Assembly (NCBI GenBank): GCA_937965785.1
Contig: CALCKT010000033.1
Location: 7,740 to 71,739, forward strand
Origin: an uncultured Propionibacteriaceae bacterium
GTDB taxonomy: Bacteria > Actinomycetota > Actinomycetes > Propionibacteriales > Propionibacteriaceae
DNA length: 64,000 bases
Direction of reading: 5' to 3'
The notes beneath the pieces were generated by a model. That model ran no database searches and was not told where the DNA came from. It saw only the letters and a program-made list of their open reading frames with translations. Within the stretch, counting starts at the first letter, position 1; every line of letters starts with the position of its first letter. Below are positions 42,698 through 50,697 of this stretch, in pieces. The translations under genes were made by a program, and so were the position numbers.

Positions 42698-43933
42698 ATG
42701 CGAGACAGGCTGAGCATCGAGGAGTACCGGGACGAACTGCTCGGGCTCGTGACGCGGATCACGGATGTCGAGACCGTGCCCCTGGGGCGGGCGGACGGGA
42801 GGGTTCTGGCGGCTCCGGTGACCGCGGCCGCGGCCGTTCCGGTGTTCGCGAACTCCGCCATGGACGGTTTCGCGGTCCACGAGACCGACCGGCACCGGGG
42901 CGCTGAGCTGAGGGTCGTCGGGGTGGTCGCCGCGGGTTCACCGCTGGACCCGGCGATGGGTCCCGGCGAGTGTGTGCGGATCATGACGGGTGCGCCCCTG
43001 CCGTCGCGGGCCGAGGCGGTGGTGCCCGTCGAACTGACCGAGGAATCCGGGGGGATCGTCCGGATCGTCGGGGAACCGGGCGTCAAGAACCACGTCAGGG
43101 CGGCGGGGGAGGATTTTTCCGCCGGTGCCGAGGTGTTGTCGGCCGGGCTGCGGCTGGGGCCGCGGGCCCTCGGGGTAGCGGCCGCCTGCGGGCGGGGGGA
43201 GGTGACGGTGGTGCGGCGACCCCGCGTCGCCGTCATCGCGACGGGCGATGAGCTGCGCCCCGCAGGTGCGGTGCTGGCCCGGGGCCAGATCTACGAGTCG
43301 AACGGCACCTTCATGGCCGGGCAGCTGACCAGGATGGGTGCCGAGGTGGTCGCGGCCCCGGTCCTTTCCGACGAGCCGGGAAGTTTCGCCGCCGGGCTGG
43401 ACGCTGCGGCGGCAGGGGCGGATCTGGTGGTGCTGAGCGGCGGGGTTTCCGTCGGCGACCACGACGTGGTGCGGCAGGTGCTGGGCGGGGAGATCGGTTC
43501 CTCCGCCGCGGTGCGGTCCCGTTTCGTCCACGTCGTCATGCAACCCGGGAAACCGCAGGGCTGGGCGCTGTGGCGGGCGGGGGAGCGGGAGGTGCCGCTG
43601 GTGGCGTTGCCCGGCAATCCGCTGTCCACGATGGTCAGCTGCGAACTGTTCGTGGAGCCGCTGATCGACGCGATGCTGGGCCGCGCCCCGCGGCCCTGGC
43701 TGCGGGCCATCACCGGGCGTCCCTGGCCCGCCCCCAGGGGGCGTCGCCAGGTGGTGCCGGTCATCGTCGAAACCGACGAGGCGGGGCGCCTGGTCGTGGT
43801 GCCCGCCCACGAGGGAATCTCGGCCTCGCACCTGGTCTCGGCCGCCGCTCGGGCGGACGGCCTGGCTCTGCTTGACGAACCGACGGACAACGTCCGGCCC
43901 GGCGATCTCGTCTCTTTCCGGAGGTACCTGTGA
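42698..43933 (+). CDS. moeA: Molybdopterin molybdenumtransferase
   Basis: 411 aa from ATG 42698, with GGGAGGA upstream. Inserts molybdate into adenylated molybdopterin. NSAMDGFAVH, RVAVIATGDEL, VVLSGGVSVGDHDVV and LVALPGNPLSTMVSCELF are the conserved MoeA segments. Four-domain layout and length are normal. Overlaps moaC by 4 bases. Confidence 0.94.
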   Translation: MRDRLSIEEYRDELLGLVTRITDVETVPLGRADGRVLAAPVTAAAAVPVFANSAMDGFAVHETDRHRGAELRVVGVVAAGSPLDPAMGPGECVRIMTGAPLPSRAEAVVPVELTEESGGIVRIVGEPGVKNHVRAAGEDFSAGAEVLSAGLRLGPRALGVAAACGRGEVTVVRRPRVAVIATGDELRPAGAVLARGQIYESNGTFMAGQLTRMGAEVVAAPVLSDEPGSFAAGLDAAAAGADLVVLSGGVSVGDHDVVRQVLGGEIGSSAAVRSRFVHVVMQPGKPQGWALWRAGEREVPLVALPGNPLSTMVSCELFVEPLIDAMLGRAPRPWLRAITGRPWPAPRGRRQVVPVIVETDEAGRLVVVPAHEGISASHLVSAAARADGLALLDEPTDNVRPGDLVSFRRYL

Positions 43934-44400
43934 AGTTCACCCACCTCGATTCCGCCGGCCAGGCCCGCATGGTCGACGTCACCGACAAACAACCGACGAA
44001 ACGCGCCGCCACCGCCTCCGCGACGGTGGTCTGTGACCCGGAGATCCTGCGGCGCATCGCATCCGGGGAGATGCCGAAGGGCGACGTGCTCGCGGTGGCG
44101 CGGATCGCCGGGATCGCGGCGGCGAAACGAACCCCGGAACTGCTGCCGCTGGCCCACGTGATCGGGGTGCACGGCGCCACGGTTGACCTGACCCTCGGCC
44201 CGGAGAGCGTCGAGGTGGTCGCCACGGTGCGCACCGCCGACCGCACCGGCGTCGAGATGGAGGCCCTCACCGCCGCATCCGTCGCCGCGCTGGCGCTGAT
44301 CGACATGGTCAAGGGCCTCGACAGGAACGCCCACATCCGCGAGGTGAAGCTGCTCGCCAAGGAGGGCGGCCGGTCGGGCAGCTGGCGGCGCGATGCCTGA
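43930..44400 (+). CDS. moaC: Cyclic pyranopterin monophosphate synthase
   Basis: 156 aa from GTG 43930. Second enzyme of molybdopterin synthesis. FTHLDSAGQARMVDVTDKQPTKRAATA at the start, LLPLAHVIGVHG, and GVEMEALTAASVAALALIDMVKGLDR are diagnostic. Its 3' end overlaps mobA by 8 bases. moaA is not in the window. Confidence 0.95.
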   Translation: MKFTHLDSAGQARMVDVTDKQPTKRAATASATVVCDPEILRRIASGEMPKGDVLAVARIAGIAAAKRTPELLPLAHVIGVHGATVDLTLGPESVEVVATVRTADRTGVEMEALTAASVAALALIDMVKGLDRNAHIREVKLLAKEGGRSGSWRRDA

Positions 44401-45238
44401 GTTCGACGCGATCATCCTGGCGGGTGGCCGCGGTTCGCGGCTCGGTGGGGTGTCCAAGGCCGACCTGGTCGTCGGCGGCAGGCGACTGCTCGACGTGGTG
44501 CTCGAGGCGGTCAGGCGCGCCCGCACGACGGTGGTGGTCGGCCCGGTGGCGGTGCCCGACGGGGTCTTGTCCACCGTCGAGGACCCGCCGGGAACCGGGC
44601 CGGCCGCCGGGATCGTCGCCGGTCTGGAGGCCGTTGAACGGCCCGCGGAATGGACGGTGGTGCTGGCCTGCGACCTGCCCGGTGTGCAGGCGGCCGTGCC
44701 CCGGCTGCTCGCCGCGACCACGCGGGGCGACGACCTGGACGGCTACTGCCTGGCCTCGGCGGAGGGAAACCCGCAGTGGCTGCTGGGAATCCACCGCACC
44801 GCGCGGCTGCGGGCGGTGGCCCGGGCCTACGGCGACCCGCGGAACCGATCGGTTCGCGGGCTGCTGGCGGGCATGCGGCTGGGGCTGCTGCCCGATGCCG
44901 GCGACGACGGGCGTGACGTGGACACTTGGGTGGATCACGCCCACTGGAACGAGTTCTGGAGGGAAAAGATGAGTCAGGACGAAACCGGGTGGCAGGAGTT
45001 CGTGGACCGGGCCTGCTCGGCCCTGGAGATCGACCCGGCACGCGTGGACATTCACGGGGTGCTGGAGCTCAGCCGCGAGATCGCCCACGCGGGGGCGCGT
45101 CCCATGGCCCCCGTGAGCGCTCACCTGTGGGGGTTGGCTGCCGGGGCCACCCCGGGACGCGACCTCGACTACCTGCGCCGGGTGGTGGAGGACGCCGCCA
45201 CCTCGGCGCCCCTGCCGCCGGAGAAGGAGGGGAAATGA
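44393..45238 (+). CDS. mobA: MobA-like molybdenum cofactor guanylyltransferase fused to DUF6457
   Basis: 281 aa. Residues 1 to about 190 are a MobA-type nucleotidyltransferase (AIILAGGRGSRLGGVSKADLVVGGRRLLD, PGTGPAAGIVAGLEA, VVLACDLPGVQ), attaching GMP to the cofactor. Residues about 193-281 are a DUF6457 domain (GWQEFVDRACSALEI, ARPMAPVSAHLWGLAAG), the same domain as the protein at 41696. An internal ATG at 44969 with GGAGGGAAAAG upstream could also yield the DUF6457 part alone. Ends in a 4-base overlap with moaD. Confidence 0.85.
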   Translation: MPEFDAIILAGGRGSRLGGVSKADLVVGGRRLLDVVLEAVRRARTTVVVGPVAVPDGVLSTVEDPPGTGPAAGIVAGLEAVERPAEWTVVLACDLPGVQAAVPRLLAATTRGDDLDGYCLASAEGNPQWLLGIHRTARLRAVARAYGDPRNRSVRGLLAGMRLGLLPDAGDDGRDVDTWVDHAHWNEFWREKMSQDETGWQEFVDRACSALEIDPARVDIHGVLELSREIAHAGARPMAPVSAHLWGLAAGATPGRDLDYLRRVVEDAATSAPLPPEKEGK

Positions 45239-45474
45239 TCCTCGTTCGGCTGTTCGCGGCCGCGGAGGCCGCCGCCGGGACCGGCACCGAGGAGGTTGAG
45301 GCCGCCACCCTCGGTGAGTTGAAGGACATTCTCGTGGCCCGTCACGGCGAGGAGTTCGGGGCGGTGCTGGGGCGCTGTTCCACGCTGGTCGACGGCAGGG
45401 CGGGCCTGCCGGACGACCACGACCTGACCGGGGTGCGGGGGGTCGACGTCCTGCCGCCCTTCGCCGGGGGCTGA
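45235..45474 (+). CDS. moaD: Molybdopterin synthase small subunit
   Basis: 79 aa, ubiquitin-like sulfur carrier ending in the needed Gly-Gly (PPFAGG). ILVRLFAAAEAAAGTGTEEVEAATLGELKDIL is typical. GGAGGGGAA lies before ATG 45235. The last 97 bases of the gene are part of the 99-bp sequence repeated at 57453-57551, the target duplication of the island, so the gene itself was kept intact. moaE is not in the window. Confidence 0.88.
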   Translation: MILVRLFAAAEAAAGTGTEEVEAATLGELKDILVARHGEEFGAVLGRCSTLVDGRAGLPDDHDLTGVRGVDVLPPFAGG

Positions 45475-45476
45475 TT
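45378..45476 (+). repeat. 99-bp direct repeat, left copy (target site duplication)
   Basis: Covers the 3' end of moaD and two bases past its stop. 98 of 99 bases match 57453-57551; the only difference is G at 45463 against T at 57538. It ends exactly where the left inverted repeat of the island begins. Confidence 0.92.
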
Positions 45477-45619
45477 CCCGATTTGTGACACTGCTGGCTG
45501 TTTGTGGTGTTGATGTGGGTCTGGCCAGAGGTGTTGATCGTGTTGGTGCGCACTAGTGCTGGTTCTTCTGGGGTGTGGGATGTCGCCCTACATGAAACGT
45601 CCCAGGTTTCCCACCTAAG
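45477..45619 (+). pseudogene. Left-end remnant of an IS1634-type element
   Basis: The inverted repeat is followed by about 90 bases of leader and an ATG at 45581 that reads MSPYM before losing similarity and stopping at 45619. Actinobacterial IS1634-type transposases commonly begin MSPY, so this may be the original start of the gene. The remaining 200 bases up to the lacI stop (45620-45824) hold nothing I recognise. Confidence 0.5.
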
Positions 45620-45824
45620 ATAAGGACCGGCACGAAACCCGGGACGCTTCACCCGAGACCCGGCGACCGCCCCCACGGCCCATACCCGGAACTACGGGGT
45701 GACCGGGCGGACGAGAGGGGGTACTCGCGAGGTCGCCAGCGCCCCGGGCTCGGGTGAGTCTGTTGCAGACGAGGAAGCCGCCGGTGGCGCTACCCACAGG
45801 CTGCCTGGTGTGACCGGTTCGGGG

Positions 45825-46862
45825 CTATGGCCGCGCTTTGCGGCAGGTGCTCAGCCGGACAAGGAGGCGTGGGCGGATGGGTTCTCTCAGGTGGGTGTCG
45901 TCACTGCCGCTGAGGAGGACTTCGAGGCACCGGAGGCCTAGCGCTTTGAAATCCTGGCGCACCGTTGTGAGTGGGGGGGAAAACTGACGGGCGAATTCGT
46001 GGTCGTCGAAGCCCACGACGCTGACGTCCTCGGGAACTCGAACGCCAGCTTCGTTGAACGCTCGCATCATGCCCAGGGCCATGAGGTCAGAGGCCGCGAA
46101 GACAGCATCGGGCAGGCCCTCCTTGATCATCCGAACGCCCGCGTGATAACCGCTCTGGCCCGTCCAATTGCCGAAAATAGGCTCCGGGACCGGGAGCCCA
46201 GTGCTCAGCAACTCCTCCCGCCAGCCCTCTAGCCGGACGCTACCGTCCAACCATTTCTGGTCGCCCGCCAGGTGAACGATGTGCTGGTGGCCGAGTCGCA
46301 CCAGGTGGCGGGTGGCGAGTCGGGCCCCGAGTTTCTGGTCTTCGGTTACGACTCGGATGCCAGGGGTGGGCCGAGGGTCCGGCGTCAGCATGACCACCGG
46401 CAGGCCGCTTGCCCAGCTGAAGGACGCCGCGACCTTGCGTGTCGTCTTCGCCTCGGCCTGGAGAGGGGCGATGACGACGATGCCGTCGACGAAGGCGTCG
46501 GCGAACTGGTGCAAAGTGGCTTCAAGGGACTTGAAGGCGTCGCGCTCCTGAACGGTGAGAAGCACCGAGTAGCCGGCGTTGCGTGCGGCTTCCTCGACCC
46601 CGTAGAGGGCACCCATGGGGCCATAGCGCCACGACCCGTCGCTGACAACGCCGATCGCTCCCGGGCGCGATGTCACCAGAGCGCGGGCTGCCGCATTGCG
46701 TCTGTATCCGACGGCCTCGATCGCCGCGAGGACCCGCTCACGGGTCTCCTCGCTGACCCGGGCGTCGTCATTCACGACACGCGAGACCGTCTGGTAGGAG
46801 CAGCCAGCGATCTTGGCTACGTCGCGAAGGCCCGGCCGTTTGGGGGGCATGGATACAAGCAT
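45825..46862 (-). CDS. LacI-family transcriptional regulator
   Basis: 345 aa from ATG 46862, or 341 from ATG 46850 (MPPKRPGLRDVAKIAGCS). The HTH and hinge are LRDVAKIAGCSYQTVSRVVNDDARVSEETRERVLAAIEAVGYRRNAAARAL. The ligand domain is of the periplasmic-binding type, with VVTEDQKLGARLATRHLVRLGH, AVFAASDLMALGMMRAFNEAGVRVPEDVSVVGFDD. It is divergent from the sugar transporter operon and probably represses it by binding the two GAACGTTC boxes at 46921-46958. Ligand unknown. Confidence 0.92.
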   Translation of the reverse strand: MLVSMPPKRPGLRDVAKIAGCSYQTVSRVVNDDARVSEETRERVLAAIEAVGYRRNAAARALVTSRPGAIGVVSDGSWRYGPMGALYGVEEAARNAGYSVLLTVQERDAFKSLEATLHQFADAFVDGIVVIAPLQAEAKTTRKVAASFSWASGLPVVMLTPDPRPTPGIRVVTEDQKLGARLATRHLVRLGHQHIVHLAGDQKWLDGSVRLEGWREELLSTGLPVPEPIFGNWTGQSGYHAGVRMIKEGLPDAVFAASDLMALGMMRAFNEAGVRVPEDVSVVGFDDHEFARQFSPPLTTVRQDFKALGLRCLEVLLSGSDDTHLREPIRPRLLVRLSTCRKARP

Positions 46863-46907
46863 CGCCCCAGCTTAACGGCGCGACGTTCTTAGCAGAGGAC
46901 ATTGCTC

Positions 46908-46958
46908 TTGACAGAACCCCATGCGAACGTTCACACTCTAGGCATGCGAACGTTCACA
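46908..46958 (+). promoter_or_regulatory. Promoter -35 and two LacI-type operator boxes
   Basis: ATGCGAACGTTCACA occurs at 46921-46935 and 46944-46958, 23 bp apart. Each has a perfect GAACGTTC core in a TGYGAACGTTCRCA palindrome. TTGACA at 46908-46913 is a good -35, so bound repressor would cover the promoter. The -10 is unclear. Confidence 0.7.
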
Positions 46959-46991
46959 CGGGCGCTTCTCGATCAAGATTCAAGGAGGAAC

Positions 46992-48152
46992 ATGAACAGG
47001 AAGCTTGCTGCCCGGCTGACGGCAGTCGCCCTAACGTTGAGCCTGTCATTGACGGCATGCACGAGTGACAGCGCAACGACCAGTAACAACGATGCGGCTG
47101 TGTCGAGCAAGGCAGACGCGGCGCTGAAAGAGATCCAGGGCAAAGTTCTCAGCAAGGGGCCCCACGGCGAGGAGCCGTCAACACGAGATGCGGTGATGCT
47201 TTCCGATGCCGAGGTCGCTCAGGTCAAGGCCAAGGGGGCTACGGCAGCCATCGTGATGCACTACGCGGGCAATGACTGGGCGACTGCCCAGGTGAATGGG
47301 TTGAAAGCAGAGTTTGCGCGGTTGGGCATCGAAGTGGTTGCCGTTACCGATGCCAACTTCAACCCGGGTCAGCAGGTGTCGAACATCGAGACCGTGCTAG
47401 CGAAGGATCCCGACATCATCGTCTCCATCCCGACCGACCCCGTGGCCACGGCTTCGGCCTATAAGCGGGCAGCGGAAGCCGGAGTGAAGCTCGTCTTCAT
47501 GGACAACGTCCCCAACGGACTCGTGGCGGGCGAGGACTATGAGTCGGTCGTCTCTGCCGACAACTACGGCAACGGTGTGGTTTCTGCCCACCTGCTCGCT
47601 AAGTCCCTCGGCGGCGCGGGGAAGATCGGTGTCATCTATCACGAGGCCGACTTCTTCGTCACCAAACAGCGCTATCAGGGCTTCACGGAGACAATCGCCA
47701 AGGACTATCCCGGCATGGAGATCGTCAAGGCCCAGGGAATCGCCGGTCCCGATTTCGCCGGTGATGCCCAGAAGGTGACCGACGCCATGCTCAGCCAGAA
47801 CCCCGACCTCGTGGGCGTGTGGGCTGTCTGGGATGTGCCTGCCGAGGGTGTCATGGCGGCGGCCAGGTCGGCCGGGCGAACCAACCTGAAGATCGCCACC
47901 GAGGATCTGGGGACCAATGCCGCGATCGCGTTGGCCCAGAATCAGCTCGTCGTGGGTTTGGGCGCTCAGCAGCCATATCAGCAAGGGGTCGCTGAGGCCA
48001 ACATCGCGGGCGGTGCGCTGCTGGGCAAGAAGGCGCCAGCCTACGTGGCGCTGAGTGCCCTCCCGGTTGACCACTCCAATGTGCTGGAAGCGTGGAAGCA
48101 GGTGTACAACGTCGAAGCTCCTGCGGACCTTCAGAAGGCCTACGTGAAATGA
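46992..48152 (+). CDS. Sugar ABC importer, substrate-binding lipoprotein
   Basis: 386 aa from ATG 46992, with AAGGAGGAA upstream. Lipobox LTAC with lipidated Cys23. The mature part is a periplasmic-binding protein of the ribose/autoinducer class: AAIVMHYAGNDWATAQVNGLKAEFARLGIEVVAVTDANFNPGQQVSNIE, with SIPTDPVATASAYKRAAEAGVKLVFMDN. Binds an unknown sugar outside the cell. First gene of the island operon; overlaps the ATPase gene by 4 bases. Confidence 0.9.
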   Translation: MNRKLAARLTAVALTLSLSLTACTSDSATTSNNDAAVSSKADAALKEIQGKVLSKGPHGEEPSTRDAVMLSDAEVAQVKAKGATAAIVMHYAGNDWATAQVNGLKAEFARLGIEVVAVTDANFNPGQQVSNIETVLAKDPDIIVSIPTDPVATASAYKRAAEAGVKLVFMDNVPNGLVAGEDYESVVSADNYGNGVVSAHLLAKSLGGAGKIGVIYHEADFFVTKQRYQGFTETIAKDYPGMEIVKAQGIAGPDFAGDAQKVTDAMLSQNPDLVGVWAVWDVPAEGVMAAARSAGRTNLKIATEDLGTNAAIALAQNQLVVGLGAQQPYQQGVAEANIAGGALLGKKAPAYVALSALPVDHSNVLEAWKQVYNVEAPADLQKAYVK

Positions 48153-49702
48153 GCAGCCATGCAACTGGGGTGGGCGCCCCCGGGCACGGAGACCCCGCAG
48201 CTGCCGCGCGGGCCCCAATCGTCCGCATGGCCGGCATCCACAAGGCATTCGACGGGGTGCAGGTGCTTGATGATGTCGACTTCGAGGTGCTTCCCGGCGA
48301 AGTACACGCGCTCGCAGGGGGCAATGGCGCTGGGAAGTCCACGCTCATGAAGATCCTCCAGGGGGTCTACAGCCTTGACGCGGGAACCATCGATGTCGCC
48401 GGGCGCGCTGTCTCTTTCGCGTCCATTCACGACGCCAAGAAGGCTGGAATCGGCATGGTCTTCCAGGAGTTCAGCTTGGTGTCCACGCTGACGGTGGCGC
48501 AGAACATTTTCCTGAACGCCGAACCTCGCAAAGCCGGCCTGATCGACGACCGGGCGATGGTCGAACGTGCTCGGGAGATTTTCGAGCGGATGCAGATCCC
48601 CGTCGATCCGGAGCAATCGCTCGGGACGCTCAGCACCGCGTACTGGCAACTGACCGAGATCGCCAAGGCACTGTCGGAGGACGCCCGGGTTCTCATCATG
48701 GACGAGCCGACGGCGTCCCTGGCGAGGCACGAGGCGCAAGCCCTGTTCGACCTGATCGGTCGGCTCAAGGACCAGGGAATCGCCGTCATCTACATTTCCC
48801 ACCGCATGGAAGAGGTGTACACGATCGCTGATCGGATCACCATCCTGCGCAACGGAAAGAGGCTTCTGACTCGGCGCTTGACCGACATCACGCCAGCCCA
48901 GATCGTCGAGGGCATCGTTGGCAAAGAAGTGGAGCTCGCGGCCATTGCCGAACAATCCGACACCGATGGACCTGTGGTTCTGCAAGCCGCTGGTCTCGCC
49001 AGCGCCAGCGGCATCCACGATGTCGATCTCGTTCTTCGAGCCGGTCAGGTGGTCGGGCTCGCCGGGTTGATGGGGTCAGGCCGAAGCGAACTCGCCCGGG
49101 CCCTCTATGGCGTAGATCGGATCACTGCGGGCACGCTCTCGGTCGATGGACGCGTGGTGTCGCTCGCATCGCCCGCAGATGCCCTCCGCCATGGGATCTG
49201 CCTCATTCCGGAAGACCGGCGATTGCAGGGCCTCATCCTCGACCATTCCGTGGCCGGGAACCTGGTGTTGCCACATCTCGGCGATCTCCGTGCGGGGCCA
49301 TTTGTGGACGATAAGGCGGCCTCCGAGTTGGCCAATACCCTCATCGACGACTTCGCCATCAAGGTCGCCGACCCCGACGCCTCCGCGCGTCTCCTGTCCG
49401 GTGGAAACCAGCAGAAGATCGTCATCGCCAAATGGATCAGCCGCACGCCCCGCGTCCTGATCATGGACGAGCCCACGGCGGGGGTCGATATCGGGACCAA
49501 AGCCGAAATTATCGCCACCGTCAGGTCGTATGCCGACCAGGGCATGGCCGTTCTCGTCATCTCGTCGGAGTATCCCGAACTGCTCGCTATGAGCGATCGG
49601 CTGCTGCTCATGCGCGATTCCACCATAGTCCGCGAACTGGACCGCTCGTCGATCACGGACGAGCAGGCCCTCGAACTCGAAGTCCAAGGAGTGTCATCAT
49701 GA
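48149..49702 (+). CDS. Sugar ABC importer, double ATPase (RbsA/XylG type)
   Basis: 517 aa, two nucleotide-binding domains. First: Walker A GGNGAGKST (the usual Glu is Gly), Walker B VLIMDEPTASL. Second: degenerate Walker A GLMGSGRSE, as usual for this group, signature LSGGNQQK and Walker B VLIMDEPTAGVD. The signature of the first domain is LSTAYWQLTEIAKAL, less standard than LSVAQQQ. Energises the permease at 49699, which it overlaps by 4 bases. Confidence 0.92.
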   Translation: MSSHATGVGAPGHGDPAAAARAPIVRMAGIHKAFDGVQVLDDVDFEVLPGEVHALAGGNGAGKSTLMKILQGVYSLDAGTIDVAGRAVSFASIHDAKKAGIGMVFQEFSLVSTLTVAQNIFLNAEPRKAGLIDDRAMVERAREIFERMQIPVDPEQSLGTLSTAYWQLTEIAKALSEDARVLIMDEPTASLARHEAQALFDLIGRLKDQGIAVIYISHRMEEVYTIADRITILRNGKRLLTRRLTDITPAQIVEGIVGKEVELAAIAEQSDTDGPVVLQAAGLASASGIHDVDLVLRAGQVVGLAGLMGSGRSELARALYGVDRITAGTLSVDGRVVSLASPADALRHGICLIPEDRRLQGLILDHSVAGNLVLPHLGDLRAGPFVDDKAASELANTLIDDFAIKVADPDASARLLSGGNQQKIVIAKWISRTPRVLIMDEPTAGVDIGTKAEIIATVRSYADQGMAVLVISSEYPELLAMSDRLLLMRDSTIVRELDRSSITDEQALELEVQGVSS

Positions 49703-50673
49703 GCACGACCGACAAGGCACTGGGGAAAACCCCAACCACCGTGCGCCGGAGGATCACTTTCGACTGGCGGCGCGACATCATCTACGTCGGGTTCGTGGCC
49801 GTGGTCATCGTGTTCTCGATCCTTCTGCGCGACCAGGGCTTCATCTCAACGACGAGCCTGATGAACATTTTGCGACAGACCGCGATCGTCACCGTCATTG
49901 CTGTGGGAATGACCTATGTCATAGCGGCAGCCGAGATCGATCTTTCCGTGGGGTCTGTCGCTGGTCTGGCCTCGGTGCTGACGGCGATGGCCCTGTCTCA
50001 GTTCGGGCTTGTGCTGGGCATCCTCGCCGGTCTGCTCGTGGGCGTGACGATCGGAGCCATCAACGGTGCCCTGGTGGCTTTCGCTAAGATCCCCTCCTTC
50101 CTGGTGACGCTCGCCATGATGGGGATCGCCTTCGGCATCGCCCAGTGGATCACGGCGTCCGCGCCCCAACCCATCCTGGACATGACCTACAACAATGCGT
50201 TCGGCGGCAGTTCCATCGGGCCCATCCCGGTACTCATCGTCTGGATGCTGGTGGTGGTCGTCATTGGATCGGTTGTCTTGAAGAAGATGCGCTTCGGCCG
50301 TCAGGTGCTCGCCACGGGGGCCAATAAGGTAGCGGCGGAGTATTCGGGCATCAAGACGCGCTGGATTCGCTTCCGCGTCATGCTGATCTGCTCGGTCGGG
50401 GCCGCCCTGGCAGGCATGCTCTACGCCGGCCGCCTACAGTCCGGGCGTTTCCAGTGGGGCCAAGGCGACGAGATGAATGCCATCGCGGCCGTCATCCTGG
50501 GCGGAACGGCGCTGTCGGGCGGACGTGGTTCGGTAATCGGCACGTTCTTTGGTGCCCTGCTGATGGCCACCATCAACTACGGCCTGATCCTGGCTGGGCT
50601 CGATACCAGCCAGCAGCAGATTATCCGCGGAATCATCATCGTGCTGGCCGTCGCGCTGGCACGCCAGAAGTAA
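49699..50673 (+). CDS. Sugar ABC importer, permease (RbsC type)
   Basis: 324 aa, about ten hydrophobic segments. VIAVGMTYVIAAAEIDLSVGSVAGLASVLTA, GAINGALVAFAKIPSFLVTLAMMGIAFGIA and AVILGGTALSGGRGSVIGTFFGALLMATINYGL are the conserved RbsC/XylH segments. AAGGAG lies before ATG 49699. A single permease gene, so it likely acts as a homodimer. Confidence 0.92.
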   Translation: MSTTDKALGKTPTTVRRRITFDWRRDIIYVGFVAVVIVFSILLRDQGFISTTSLMNILRQTAIVTVIAVGMTYVIAAAEIDLSVGSVAGLASVLTAMALSQFGLVLGILAGLLVGVTIGAINGALVAFAKIPSFLVTLAMMGIAFGIAQWITASAPQPILDMTYNNAFGGSSIGPIPVLIVWMLVVVVIGSVVLKKMRFGRQVLATGANKVAAEYSGIKTRWIRFRVMLICSVGAALAGMLYAGRLQSGRFQWGQGDEMNAIAAVILGGTALSGGRGSVIGTFFGALLMATINYGLILAGLDTSQQQIIRGIIIVLAVALARQK

Positions 50674-50697
50674 CCAACATCAACGAAAGGAAGTGAC

